Source: Atrichornis clamosus (lineage: Eukaryota > Chordata > Aves > Passeriformes > Menuridae). Taken from it: DNA of 64,000 nucleotides. The position numbers and the translations under genes were made by a program. The notes below the pieces were generated by a model that did no database searches, was not told the origin of the DNA, and worked only from the letters and a program-made list of their open reading frames with translations. The DNA lies in assembly GCA_013400975.1 (NCBI GenBank), contig WBMZ01009030.1, forward strand, positions 62,001 to 126,000, read 5' to 3'. Positions 24,801 through 36,700 of the stretch are shown piece after piece (within the stretch, counting starts at the first letter, position 1; each line of letters opens with the position of its first letter).

Positions 24801-27800
24801 ATCTCCATTGTACTGTGTGATATAATAAATTACCTCTGTCTTAAACTTGTTGCTTGTTTTTGAAAGTAGTACTGGGGTTATGTCATGGAAATAAAATGCT
24901 ATGCTTGTTCCAGCTTTGGTGGGCTGGAGATGCTGGCAGTACAAGGTGTTGGGCTTGCTTAGAGTTCACAGTTGGTTCTTACTGTGACAAAGTAGAAGGC
25001 TGTTGAAACCCATCTGGTGTTGTGGTTAGTAGCTTTTGTCTTCCTTAGCTTCTGGAAAGTTCACATAAATTTATGAGTGTGTCTGATAAATGATATCAGT
25101 GAACTGATCCAGTTCAGAGATAGGGGAAGTATTTGTCCATAATCATTTTGTTCTGTGGCTAACAACAGGAGGATTAAGGGAAAAAGAACTCCTCGTTTCT
25201 ATCAGTAAAGGGTTACAAGGAACTCTAACTATAGACTGAAGATGTGTAAAGACTCAAAATTTAAAAAAGACACAACTTTGAGAGGAGTGTAACGCGCATG
25301 ATAAAACCCTGGCTCAGTGCAGCCTCATGGAATAGCTCAGTGTGGTAGGCTGGCCAGTTTTGATTGACACGTGCTTTAGGCATAAATGTGTCCTTTGAAA
25401 GAGGAACTGACTCCAGTGGAATTTTCGTGACCACACTGAGCAGTTGTTTATCTGAGACTGTGGTGGAGACAACACTAACATAAAACTCAGTTTTGTTAGC
25501 AGATACTTACCTGTTATCATGGAACAAATTTAACTCGCAGATCAACTTCCATTTATGGATTCTGATGAGTCTTCTGATGAGAAAGAAGAACAAGTAAGAT
25601 GGAGGTAGTTCTGTGAAGCTGAGTTAGTTATCTCTGTCTGTCCCTTCTCAGTATTTACGTGAAACCTCTAAAGGTTTAAATCAAGGGGCTCATGTAAATA
25701 AGGAGCAAAGCATGAAAAATTTTAGACCAGGTTCCTTCTGTTACCACTGAGCTGAATTCCTGTTGAAATTCCTGCCTTTCTGACTAGAAGTGATTCATTA
25801 GTGATAAAATTATCTGAGATACAACCTAATCAGTATGTAAAATGAGCAAGAGTATGTTTCTCTCCTTGCTCGGTAGATCTAAGATGACATGTTGATCCTA
25901 GAAATAATTTGCTTTGAAAGTGTGCACAAAGCAGTGATTGTCATGGTTGGATATGTAGCTCAATAAATGGAATAGAAATTTCTTTCCCCAAAAATGAAAG
26001 AAACTCTGTGGGAAACTGGCAAGGTAGGACAGTGGAGATGCTGAGCACAAGCTCACAGCACAACCTGGATAATGGGGTTCTGAGTTACTGGGAATACTTA
26101 ATCTGAGGAAGACAATTTTCTGGTCTTGATTTAATACTGGTATGTGCTGCCATAGAGTCATTCAGGGGTTCTTTGTGCTTTTCTGCAATAGAATAATATC
26201 TGTTCACCTAAAAGGCGAGAGGAATAATGGTATGGAAATAGTTTTACTAGAGTAGAATAACAAATGTATAATCCTAGCATTGTTTTAACTGAACACTATA
26301 GGATCATCTCCCTGTTGTTCATTGCTTTTATTTTGTTTTTCCTCTGTAGATGTTTGATACCCAAAGCAGTCATAAAAGCTTTTCCAGTGAGCTTGAGAGT
26401 CAAAATTCTCCTTAGTTATCGACAGCAGCTGTTCTCATGTTAGTTCTGTGCACAAGGGAACAGAGCACAGGAACTGCTTTTCATTACAATTGTCAAAGAC
26501 AGCACAATCTTGTCAAGACTTAAATTAGAATTAGCTTCTCAAAAAGCCATGTATTGTGGGTAGGAAGTCAGTGCAGCATGTGAACTGCTCCATGACCAAT
26601 TAATAATGACCATTTTTAGCTTATCCTAATAACTGCGTTAGATAGTGAGAACAATGTACTAGATGGGCATTTAGAAGTCTGTAATTTAGAAGTCTGTCAT
26701 GTGTTACTGTTGCCTAATAATGCAAATTTGACAGATTAAATATAATGGTCAAAAAGAATAATCCATTTGTAATACCCCACGATATCAAAACATGTCAGCA
26801 TTTATGCCTTAGCTGGCTGTACCAGAACTAGGGACTTGCAAACAGGGTGATCGAAGGTACTGTGAACCACAATGTAGTTTATATAGGGTTCTGCTTCTGG
26901 TAACATTCCTATGCTTATACAAATGAGTCTGATGGCTTTGGGAGATGTAGACAGCGGCTGCCGTGACATGAGTGAAGGGACACTGCCTGTCTGCACAGCG
27001 CGATGGGGCACACTGGACTCTTGCAGGCAGATGTGATCAGGGCAGATCCACAGCTCAGTGTTTCACTGAGGAGACAGCACATTTATCAGCTACAAGCAGC
27101 ACTTCAGCTTCTTGTCTGCTGCAGGACCTGATGTGCGAGATGAACATCTGCATCCCATATATTGTGTAAGGGAATTGGAGGAAACCTGCCTTTGGGAATG
27201 TGTGTTAGTGCTGAGGCACAGTGGGAGATCAGCCTAATCATGCTCATCCCCTGTGCCTTCCACTTCAATCTGCATCTGATTTTGCCAGGCCACACCACTG
27301 GCATTGGCATGATAGTTAAAACTTCTGTTTTACCAGTGAGATGCATCTTCCCTGATACTTTAAAACCATCAGCATTCTGAGCCCACTCTGAATCTGGAGC
27401 TGCAGTGGGACAGCCATCCCTGGGTGAGTCAAGCAATATAGCTTCACAGAGAAATCTCTGGAGTTGGGTGTGAAGATGCAGCAAAGTATTTATACTGCAA
27501 AGAGTTGAATAAGATGTGTGGATATCCTGAATATCATGTGATTGTGTCACGCTATGCTCTTAATCAGACCAAACTAAATTGGAATGTTCCAGTCCTTCAC
27601 CGAGCACTCTTGTGTCTGAAGGAGCTGTAGAGTCACTTTTGACTGCAGTGATGTCAATTACACTTGCCTAGAACATTGTTTATTTGAATATTTACCAGGT
27701 TCTAAAAGATTTGCAAAAGGAAATTGTAAAGCAGTAAAATTCATAGGTTTATTTTCCTTTTAGCTGGGAAGGCAACAGAGCAGAGCATAAGATACCATCT

Positions 27801-30447
27801 TCAACTTCCCCCTCTTGCTTTTACCTGAAGTTAATTTGATCTCTTCAGAATAGATGTTAAAGGAAGATTTAGAGAGGCAAATTGATAATATAGCTTGTGA
27901 TACCTTTCCTTGTGATTCAGGTTGCAGTTTTATAATTTGAATATAATTTGATTCCTTGGTTCTCTCTACAAGTGACTATAACATGCATAAATTGAGTACG
28001 TTTGGGTGTCATGTGCATGTTGAGCTGTAACAACCATCCTGTTGCTAAATAGTGGGAATCAAGGCTCTCATAATTGATAGGTCATGGAATGATGCAAGGG
28101 AACTAAATACACTGGTTATGTATTTGCTAGACGTGGTCCTTATCCTTTCCTGACAGCATGACATTGTTGGATATCTGGTTTTATAAATTCTGATGTCAGT
28201 GGGGGTGAATTGAGCATAGCACATGTCCTTGTCTAATCATCTAAAGAGAACAAAAGTGAATTTTTTTCCTGAAAATTCTCTGAAATGCATGACATCAGTA
28301 TATTATCTTTCTCATCACGAGAGCCTGTAAATTGTGACATATATCATCGAAACACTCCTCCTCTGATGATTCATAATGGAACATGGTGTATTAGAGGTAA
28401 TACATTTTTAAATGGCCATGAACCACCAGGAGAATTTATACTTTTTTCTATAGAAAGAAAATCAAACCTGCTTACATTCTCGAATATATAGAACTTACAT
28501 CAAAGTTCACAATGATAATGTGTATTTTTATACTGCAAAAGCTATTCATGTGTTAAGTACACATTGTACCAGAGATGAGTAGTGTAAAGCTGCCTTTGCT
28601 GCAGAACTGTTAAAACCATTTCATTTCTCATATTCATTTAGGCAGATACTGCATGGGAACTAAACCAAACATTATACCTAGGGTTATCCACTTTTTATAT
28701 GACAGAGAGGAAAATAAACATGCCTTGATTAACACCATTACCAATTTGTGCACTCATGCCATCACAGGACATTTGAGAGAAGAACCAAATAGGTTTAACT
28801 GTCCCCCTCTTCTATCTTGCTTCACTGTGGTGACATTGTTTGCTGAAAATCCCTGTCCTGTGACCAGTTCATTATCTTGCAAGGAGAAAGCTGGGTGAAT
28901 TCTGCTGACTTGCAGAGCCAGACATTTCAGTTTCTATCAGGTAAACAGGCTAGAGAGGAAGCTTAAAGCAGAATGGCATCTTCTGCAGCTGCTTCTGTTT
29001 AAGTCAAGTTGTGGAAAAGTAGCACCAGAATGTTTGCTCTTACGCTAGACAGCTTTGTTTGGAACTGTGAGGGAAAGGTAGGTCCTTCCCCACAAGTTCT
29101 TTTGCAAACATTAGCTTTGGTGCAATTACTTGGAAGCCTATCTGAGAATTAGGACTATGAAGAGGTGAGAACTAAATCGTTGGCGATTATAAAGGAATGT
29201 TAGGGTTGCAAGAAGGTAAAGGAAGTTCACTTTGAAGGAATCTAAGGTTTTAGCAAAGAAACCCCACATAGCTACAACAGTGGAATTTGCAAAGATGAGA
29301 TTTCTGTGTAGAATCACTAGTACATTGCTGAACTGCGTAAGAAAGAAAAAAAGGGAAGGAAACTGAAGATCCTTTAACTTATTTTTACTTATCTACTGTG
29401 GGTTTTTTCTTATAGCTACTTATAAATGAAAACCAGTTAGTTCATCATATAAATGCTTCCTTCTGTTATTCCTTCCAATTATGCCAACTTGATTTCTTGT
29501 AGCTTCTTTGAAATGTTATGTCAGCCGAATCTTCTTTAACTATATGCCAGCTTGAGAATTCCCATAGATTTGTGCTGTGTGACTCCCTTTTACACAATTC
29601 ATGCTGACCCTTTCCTAATACATCACTGAGCTCTCTGTGAGCTCACAAATTACCCTTAAACTAGTTTCTGGCAGTTCTCCATCTACAGGTGTCAGATCTA
29701 TTGGTGTGTACTGGCCTCTCTCCCTTGGAACTGTCCTTCAGAATGGGTGCCTTATGTGTGACCCAGACTTCTTGTACTCGGGCATTTTCAAGCAAGAGAT
29801 GTCCCAGCACAGTTAACTGTGCAGTTATTTCCCTGTGAATTTGCCCAGAAGGTCAGAGGTGAATACCACCTGCACCCAGTGGCGTGTTATTGTTCAGTGT
29901 TCAGAGTAAAAGTCCTCATCTCTTATTAGAGTGTCTTCCAGCAGCCCTTTGATTGGGAGGTGGCAGAAAAATGCTGTGATATGCTTGATACTATAAGGGG
30001 ATCCTGTAAGGAAATATCTTTTAGCTGTCTTATGGTAAAAATGAATTTAAAATTACCCAAAACCTGTTTTTTTAATGCAATAACATTACATTCCCTGAAC
30101 ACTCCTTTCATACCTTGAACAGTAACTGCTTCTACAAATTCCTAGACAGGTATTCTACTCCATATATGTTTGAAAAAGGATATATTACTAGGTTTTATGA
30201 GTCCTACAATCTGATTCTAAACCACCTTTTGTATTTTTTTGTCTTTGTCCACGTTCTGACATCTAACCTGCCAGTATTTATGATCCCCTGTACTTCCTTT
30301 GGACAAACCTGCAATTTTCTTACAGATGTCTTCTTAGTATTTTAGCCACTGCTTAGCCATGTCTGTTTTTTGTGTGATGTTTATAACACTTGTTTGCTTT
30401 CAAAGTCAGGGCCTTACCTTGAGCCTCCCAAGTGTTGTCTGTCTTTA
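24801..30447. other. non-coding stretch, no gene recognised
   Basis: Mostly AT-rich. A 15-bp tandem duplication lies at 26669-26698. Between about 26.93 and 27.44 kb the GC content rises and the minus strand is open for 148 codons (27104-27550), while the plus strand is also open in part. No motif or splice pair decides for a gene. Confidence 0.5.
26669..26698 (+). repeat. 15-bp tandem duplication
   Basis: Two adjacent units (26669-26683 and 26684-26698) share ATTTAGAAGTCTGT and differ only in the last base. Likely a recent slippage duplication. Confidence 0.85.
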
Positions 30448-30742
30448 TTCATAAAATGGTTTGGGTTGGAAGGGACTTTAAACATCATCTACTTCCACTC
30501 CCATGGGCAGGGATGTCTCCCACTAGACCAGGTTGCTCCAAGCCCCATCCAGCCTGGCCTTGAACACTTCCAGGGATGGGGCAACTTCTCTGGGCAACCT
30601 GTGCCAGGGCCTGACCACCCTCCCACGGAAGAATTTCTTTCTAATAGCTCATCTAAATCATCCCTCCTTCAGTTTAATGCTATTCCCCCTTGTTCTGTCA
30701 CTTCAAGCCCTTGTAAAATTTCCTTCTTCAGCTGTCTGTTAG
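30448..30742 (-). mobile_element. CR1 LINE 3' end, about 295 bp
   Basis: Well-preserved antisense CR1: 'aaatggtttgggttggaaggg', 'catgggcagggatg', 'ctagaccaggttgctccaag', 'catccagcctggccttgaacac', 'tccagggatggggcaac' and 'gggcaacctgtgccagg', followed by 'ctaatagctcatctaaat' and 'cccccttgttctgtcac'. It is 5'-truncated. A 149-codon open frame through it on the plus strand is an antisense by-product and not a gene. A (TG)12 tract starts about 20 bases past its right end. Confidence 0.95.
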
Positions 30743-30760
30743 GGAAGAGTACTTTCAGTT

Positions 30761-30784
30761 TGTGTGTGTGTGTGTGTGTGTGTG
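30761..30784 (+). repeat. (TG)12 microsatellite
   Basis: Twelve uninterrupted TG units, lying just beyond the CR1 fragment. Confidence 0.95.
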
Positions 30785-32921
30785 AGAATTCAATGAAAGT
30801 ACATTATTTGCTGTTGTGATAATAAGCTTTGATGTTGTGATTATTGATATTTAGATTATACTAATAAAACAGAGAAAATAAATAAAAGGATTAAATCCAG
30901 ACTGGTATTTACCTCAATAAAGAAAATCTACATCATTAAAGCCCCACACAATTAATTAATGTACTACTGCATTCCATGATAGTTAAAATAAATGAAGAAT
31001 GAAACTTGTTGATTAACATCTATTCTTGATCTCCCTGGCAGGCCTGCTGAAGATTACAGGTCTAATTCTCCACTAAGATAAAATTAATGTTGTGTGGAAC
31101 TATTATCCTTTTGGTGTAAAAGCATTGACCATAACAGGGTTATGATGCAGTGGCTATGGTCATGGCAAGATATCTCCTTTTTCTCTTTTTTATGTTTGGT
31201 TAGTCCTGTAATAAGTACTGAAAAAGTAGAAATTACTTTCTGGGATTTTAGTCAAGGATGGGGGAGAAAAAACCCAAATGTAGCCTCTCACCAGATCAGC
31301 TTGCAGAAGAGGATTGTTGTATACACTAAGGAATGGAAGAATTAAAATCAAGTTGTAGTATCTCTGGAGAGAATATTGAGTGTTTTAATGACTTGGCAGG
31401 AAAGTCATCTACTACATGTGCTTTATTTGGAAATAATTTCTAAAAGTGCTCGTATTTTTAAGTGAAATGGGATTTTTCTCACAGTCTGAAATGGGATGAG
31501 TTTAAAAGTCCAATGGCTGAAAATTCATACAAATGCTTTCTTCATGTAATTTGGATTAATACATTGTAACATTAATATATGAATTCAGTTCACTATTTCA
31601 CTGTGAATTTCTCTAATATTCAGGGCTTTCAGGATTTTAGTATGTGAATTATTTGAGACTGTAAAGAAGCAGTTTTTCCTTGGTTTCCCATATTCCTTAA
31701 ACTTGCAATGAACTTTGCACTTTTGTCACTACCCTAGTGCCTTTGCTTCATTCAGGGTATTGCTTATGTGCATATAAGCTCTTAATGCATAGTTTAGATT
31801 ACGGGAAACCAATCCAGTCTTGTCAGTTCTGCATGGACCTTGTTGCTCTGTAAGAAGCAACCTCAGGAAGCTGTTTGCTGAAGTGTATTGAGGGGAAAGG
31901 GCCTTACTTCTGACTGCTTGAAGCTGATGGTTGTCTAGAGACTTGTCCTGGAAAATGCAGGTTCATTCTGTTTTCCTTCTCTGTAGATTAGGATATTGCT
32001 CATTTTGCTTCTCCTGAGTCAGAAAGTTTGACTGCAGAGCATTGAAAAGCACTTACTGTACAAAGCTGAGCAAGAACACCAGAATAGTCTTCACTGTTTT
32101 ATTGTAAGTTATCTTTTTTGTTAATTACAGCAAATGACAGCACTGTTCTGCATCTTCTTTAGAGCTGTTCAGTATCATGTTTTGCAGGCAATGTTGTCAT
32201 CTTTTGTTTTTTATTGATAGGAATAGATCTAATTTGGAACACACACTCAGGTTCCCTAGTGTTCTCAAGCAATGTGAAGGTAACACAGTAGTTTGGAAAT
32301 TTGCTTTTCAACTACAAGTACTTCTCCCTCACCTGAATTAGGTGTTCCTGCTATCATAAAAGATATTTTTGAACTAGCAATGCTCTTTTCCAAATCTGTT
32401 ACGTCATTTGGCAGATGCATTTTAAGCTTCTATTTAAGCTATTATTGAGTATTACAGAATTGTGTGGAAAATCAGTGTAAAACAAATTTGCAATGTTATA
32501 TTTTAAAGTTACTAGTTATTATTTTTATGCTATTTTAATGCTCCTTAGCATTAGGTGGCACTGTTTTCCAAGCTTACCTTTCACAAGCAAGTCTGAAAAT
32601 TTGAAAGCTGAAATTGAAGTACCATCAAGTAATGGAGGTTTTAGTGTATTTACTGTAAGATAATTTAATTAGAATGTGACAGTGTGAATTGGAAATGTAT
32701 TGACTGCTATCAGTTGGAAATACAGAGACTTTCTACATCAGTGCTGTTACAGTTCTGGATTAATGCAGCATCCCATCAATACACTAGACTTTGTACCACT
32801 CTAATACATCCCAGCAATGGGACCTTTGGATTTACCTTACTGTACTTGTGGCAGGTGTGACTGACACTAAGTCAGTAGTTCATCTGCATTTTTACCTGGT
32901 TCACTTGTGTTTGGGGTCTTT

Positions 32922-32943
32922 TTGGTTGGTTGGTTGGTTGGTT
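32922..32943 (+). repeat. (TTGG)n microsatellite
   Basis: About five TTGG units in a row, followed by GTGTGTG and a T-rich tract. Confidence 0.85.
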
Positions 32944-32987
32944 GTGTGTGAGACTTTTTATTTTTCTGGGGTTTGGTTGATTGGGGG

Positions 32988-33016
32988 TTTTTTCTTTTTC
33001 TTTTTTTTTTTTTTTC
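32988..33016 (+). repeat. T-rich tract
   Basis: T runs interrupted by single C, ending in CAG. It resembles a polypyrimidine tract plus acceptor, but no downstream donor makes a convincing exon. Confidence 0.7.
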
Positions 33017-33189
33017 AGAAGTGTTGCTTTTTTCCTTGCAGTCCTTAAGGTTCCCATAGAAACTTTGCTTTTTTTCAAGTGAAGCTCACCTGTGCTGTCT
33101 CTACAATGATTTGCCTGTCAACCATTGCAAGAGTTGAAATGAAGTTAGTTTGGCATGCTTTTGTTACTTGGCACAGCAACAAGAGGAAG

Positions 33190-33720
33190 AAAAATGTTCC
33201 GTAGCTCTGCTGAGAAAGATGTGCACCTCTGAAGTTGCGTGTCCCCGCTTGCCCTTTGAGGGTGTCCTGACTCCTTTCCCGTTCCTCTTCCAACGCAGCA
33301 GAGCAGGGATGTTCAGCAGCCCCTGAGCTCTGGCAGGAGCCGGCCGCTGTGTGCTGCTGCCGGGCCGCAGTGGGGCTGTGGGAGTGGAAGGGTGGAAGGG
33401 CTGGGAGGGGCAATTCGGGCTGTGCCCAGGGTCTGCCTCACGGCTCAAGGAGCGGACTTGGCAAAATATTTCTGAGCTGCCCAGCACTGCCCTCTGCTTT
33501 GGAGGCTTTCTTGATCCGAATTCCACGTGTTGTACGTTGCGTAGAAAGGCACAACCAAACCTAAGCAAACGTGAGTGCGAGTTTGAGCAGTGCAGCACTG
33601 TCTCCAGCAGGCGGGAGCTGTTGGCTTCAGGAGTATTCGGGAATATTCTGCTGCTCTGAACCAGGACTTGGAGCCTCCAGGGATTGTCTTCTTGGCTCAC
33701 TCGTCCTTGTTTAGATTTGG
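33190..33720. promoter_or_regulatory. CpG-enriched block, candidate regulatory region
   Basis: CpG dinucleotides are far denser here than in the surrounding kilobases (by eye more than 20 in about 500 bases), and GC content is clearly raised, especially at 33330-33440. The block holds a CTCF-like core and a donor-like AAACGTGAGT at about 33566-33575. On the minus strand a 210-codon open frame (33164-33796, starting ATG) spans it. That frame is the longest in the window but is Ser/Arg/Pro-rich without motifs, as expected from GC-rich DNA with few stop codons. An unmethylated promoter, an insulator or a degraded GC-rich transposon are all possible. Confidence 0.35.
33485..33497 (-). promoter_or_regulatory. 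CTCF-like core motif
   Basis: On the minus strand the sequence reads GCAGAGGGCAGTG, close to the central AGRKGGCR part of the vertebrate CTCF motif. It lies in the CpG-enriched block. A single motif match of this length is expected by chance now and then, so occupancy is unproven. Confidence 0.35.
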
Positions 33721-36700
33721 CTGCATCCTCTCGTATTGACCATGTCATCAATATCTTAGCAAACAGAACTTTTTTGTGAATATTTAAGAATAACATTAGG
33801 GATAATAATGTCAGTGTGTTTAAGTATTTAATAAGAATAATTTGATTGCTAGTGAAAATCCAAGTATGACTGTTTTAAGAACATTGAATAGCATGAGTTA
33901 GAAAAATCAGTGATTTCTTACATTTTAGTATCAAAAAGGTTTAAAAGCAGAACGAGAAGATGATTTTTTTCAATCAAAACTCCAGCTTTACCATTGCAAT
34001 TATTAATTAATATAAATTTTCTTCCTCTTCTGAGATACACTTTTACTTTCTGATTTAAGTAATCAGAGAAAACTTCATTTTTTAGTGGCATTTATTTGCA
34101 TATAGTGCAAATACTAAAAAAGAGTCCAGAACTATTGTGTTGAGACCTGGGTGGTTCAGGAGAAGTGATCTTGCTGCAGGGAAGTGACTCCTTTATTTTT
34201 CAAATGTCAATAATGTTTAAATTAATCAGTAGAGCTCCACAGGAGTGAGACTGTTCTCTCTTACTGTGCAAGCATTGTGTAAGGGTGCCACACTTAAGGG
34301 CCCTGAGGGCTTAGGGGATTTCCTTCTGGGGAACTAGCCTTTATCACTCTGCTTTCCCCCTGTGACTGCCACTTGTGCCCCTTTAGGGTCAAGTAATAGT
34401 TTTTGTACAGCTGTAGTCAGTATCTGAAGTTGTGGTATAATTTGCGGATAATCACACAGTTAATTATGCAGCTTTCCCAAGATGTGGTCTGTATTTCCAG
34501 CAGCAAGCAGTATGGAGCTGATGAATGTTGAGTCCGTAAGCAGATCTCACGGGTGGGCTGCTCCCCACTCCCTGCACAGTCCTGCCACGTGCACATGTGT
34601 GGGTCGTGCACCACAGACAAACAAAATCTCATTCTTCACCTGGCCCAAGTGCAAAAAGAATTGCGCCTGGAAGTGAACAAATATACCCAGTGCAGGGCTG
34701 GATAAGAGACGTGGTCCTTTTGTTTGAGGGAAACTCTTACCCTGAGTTGGTCACGCACAGCTTTCTCCTGGCTTGGAGCAAGGTTTACTTGTAATTGCTT
34801 ACAAAGCACAAAATAAAGGCATCCCTGCATGCACCAGTTTATCAGTTTGTCCTTTTTTTTTGACTCGGTAAGCATCTGTGTCAGGGGTATCCATTAATTC
34901 AGATTGTCTTTCATGTTTAATTGACTTTCTTTGGTTCAGGATGTCTGTTTCCCCTTGCAGGGCTAAGAACTCAACAGTCCTGTCACTTCTGTAATTTATA
35001 TTAATTAGCTTCTCCTTTCCCCTCAGACTCCAGTTTGTACAGAGAATTAACTTTGAGCACAAGTACAGATGATTGTAATCCTTGCTATGCTGAATATTAA
35101 AAAAATTGATCATTGTCTAGGGTATCAGAGACCTCTGAGTGTATTTGTCATGTGAATGCTTTTAAGGCTTTGATGGCTCTAATACAGTAACTATCCAGAG
35201 TAATAATGCAGTGTTAAATTTCTCTTTTTTAATACATGCATGTTCATTTCAGGCACTGTGTAATATAGTACACCATCCTTTTTGCAACCTCCTGTGTGTG
35301 TGCATATGTTCTTTACTGTATGCCTTGCTCAGCAGAAAATCTCAAAATACACTGAAGTACTGAGTACTGTCTTATAATTCAAGAAAATTCTGTACTGCCC
35401 TAGTTTACTTCATGAGTGTTAGTGTTACTACTTGGCAGTTAGGTACAAAGGTGGGAGGAAGTAATGTTCAGTGTAAGCTGTCTAGTAAATACTTGAGTAT
35501 CTTTAATAGATAATGCCAGTACAAGGAAGTGCCCAAAGATATATAGCAAACCCAAATGTTTTGGAGAATTTCTCCTGGTTGCAGTAGACTACAGGCATTT
35601 TCTGATGTGCCTGTAATAGCCTGAGGAAATAAGACATAAGTCAATCCTTTACCTCAAAGAAAACAGTCTGTAGTTATGTGAGAAGGCTTTGCTTCCATTA
35701 CAGAATTAAAGTTTTTTTGGTTTTGAAAAGGCTTTTCTGTCATAGAGTGCACAGGGCTGTGGGGAAATACTTAACTGAATCTGCTGAGGCAAACAAAGAG
35801 AAATCTGCTGGCCCCGAGTTTTGGAAAATTGCATGGTTGTGCACATAAAGACAAGACTAAAGACCTGAGGTAGCTGCTTCATAGAGTCAGGAAAGAAGCT
35901 GAAATTCATCACTCCACCCACACATGTAATGTTTTCTCCCACCCATCTTGGTTGCTGGGTACAAGAACAGTTGCTGTGGAAGTTGTGCAGGAGGGTACTG
36001 GGAGGAACTGTGTAAAGTTGCTTGTCTGCTCCTCTTCAGACCTGTTTAAGATGAGGTATAAGTGCCATTTCTCTTCATGTCTGTCTGTCTGATGTATATT
36101 TGAAGAAAATCCGTGGAAGTGACTTTAGCTATGGCAGCCAAATGTTTGTCAGTGAGGGTGGCCATAGGAAGAAATGGACTGACATTCTCCCAAATCAGAG
36201 GAGTTCACTGGGTATCTCGGTACACAAATTCCTCATTCATTCATTTGTGATTAACATGTAACCTTTAAAATGACATTCTCTTTACTTTCCCTTGCTTGTT
36301 TTTTAAATTGAACTGACTGCCAATTATCTTTGAATCTGTTATATGGCATATGAGTGCACACATTCTGTAATTAATAATTTGAGGCAATTGAATGTGGGTC
36401 AAAAAAACATTTGATACACTCCTCCCTAAAGCCTTTGCATATCAAAATAAGTAGAGAATCTCAGTTTACAGACAGTTCAACCAAAAGCATGCTAAGGTGC
36501 TTCTATTTTTCTGTTTTATACAGGTAGATAGCTTTTAATCATCTTGTCTACTTACGAGTGGTAAAGGTGCAGGTCAAAGTTCTGGAACTGTATCTTTGGA
36601 ATAAACGCAAATTTATATGAAATTTCTCTTAAGGCTAAATGACCAATCAGAAAACGTGGATATAGATCTGCACTTTCCTAAAATCTGAGTGTATTTGACA

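Larger units (their letters stand above)
30785..33189. other. AT-rich non-coding stretch
   Basis: No gene is recognised. At 30870-31090 the sequence is rich in ATTA/TTAAT motifs (for example CAATTAATTAATG), of the kind seen in conserved non-coding elements. The right part carries the TTGG and T-rich simple repeats. Confidence 0.5.

Noticed and set aside
30370..30819. 149-codon plus-strand open frame
   Set aside because: Most of it is the antisense of a CR1 3' end and the (TG)12 tract; not a gene.
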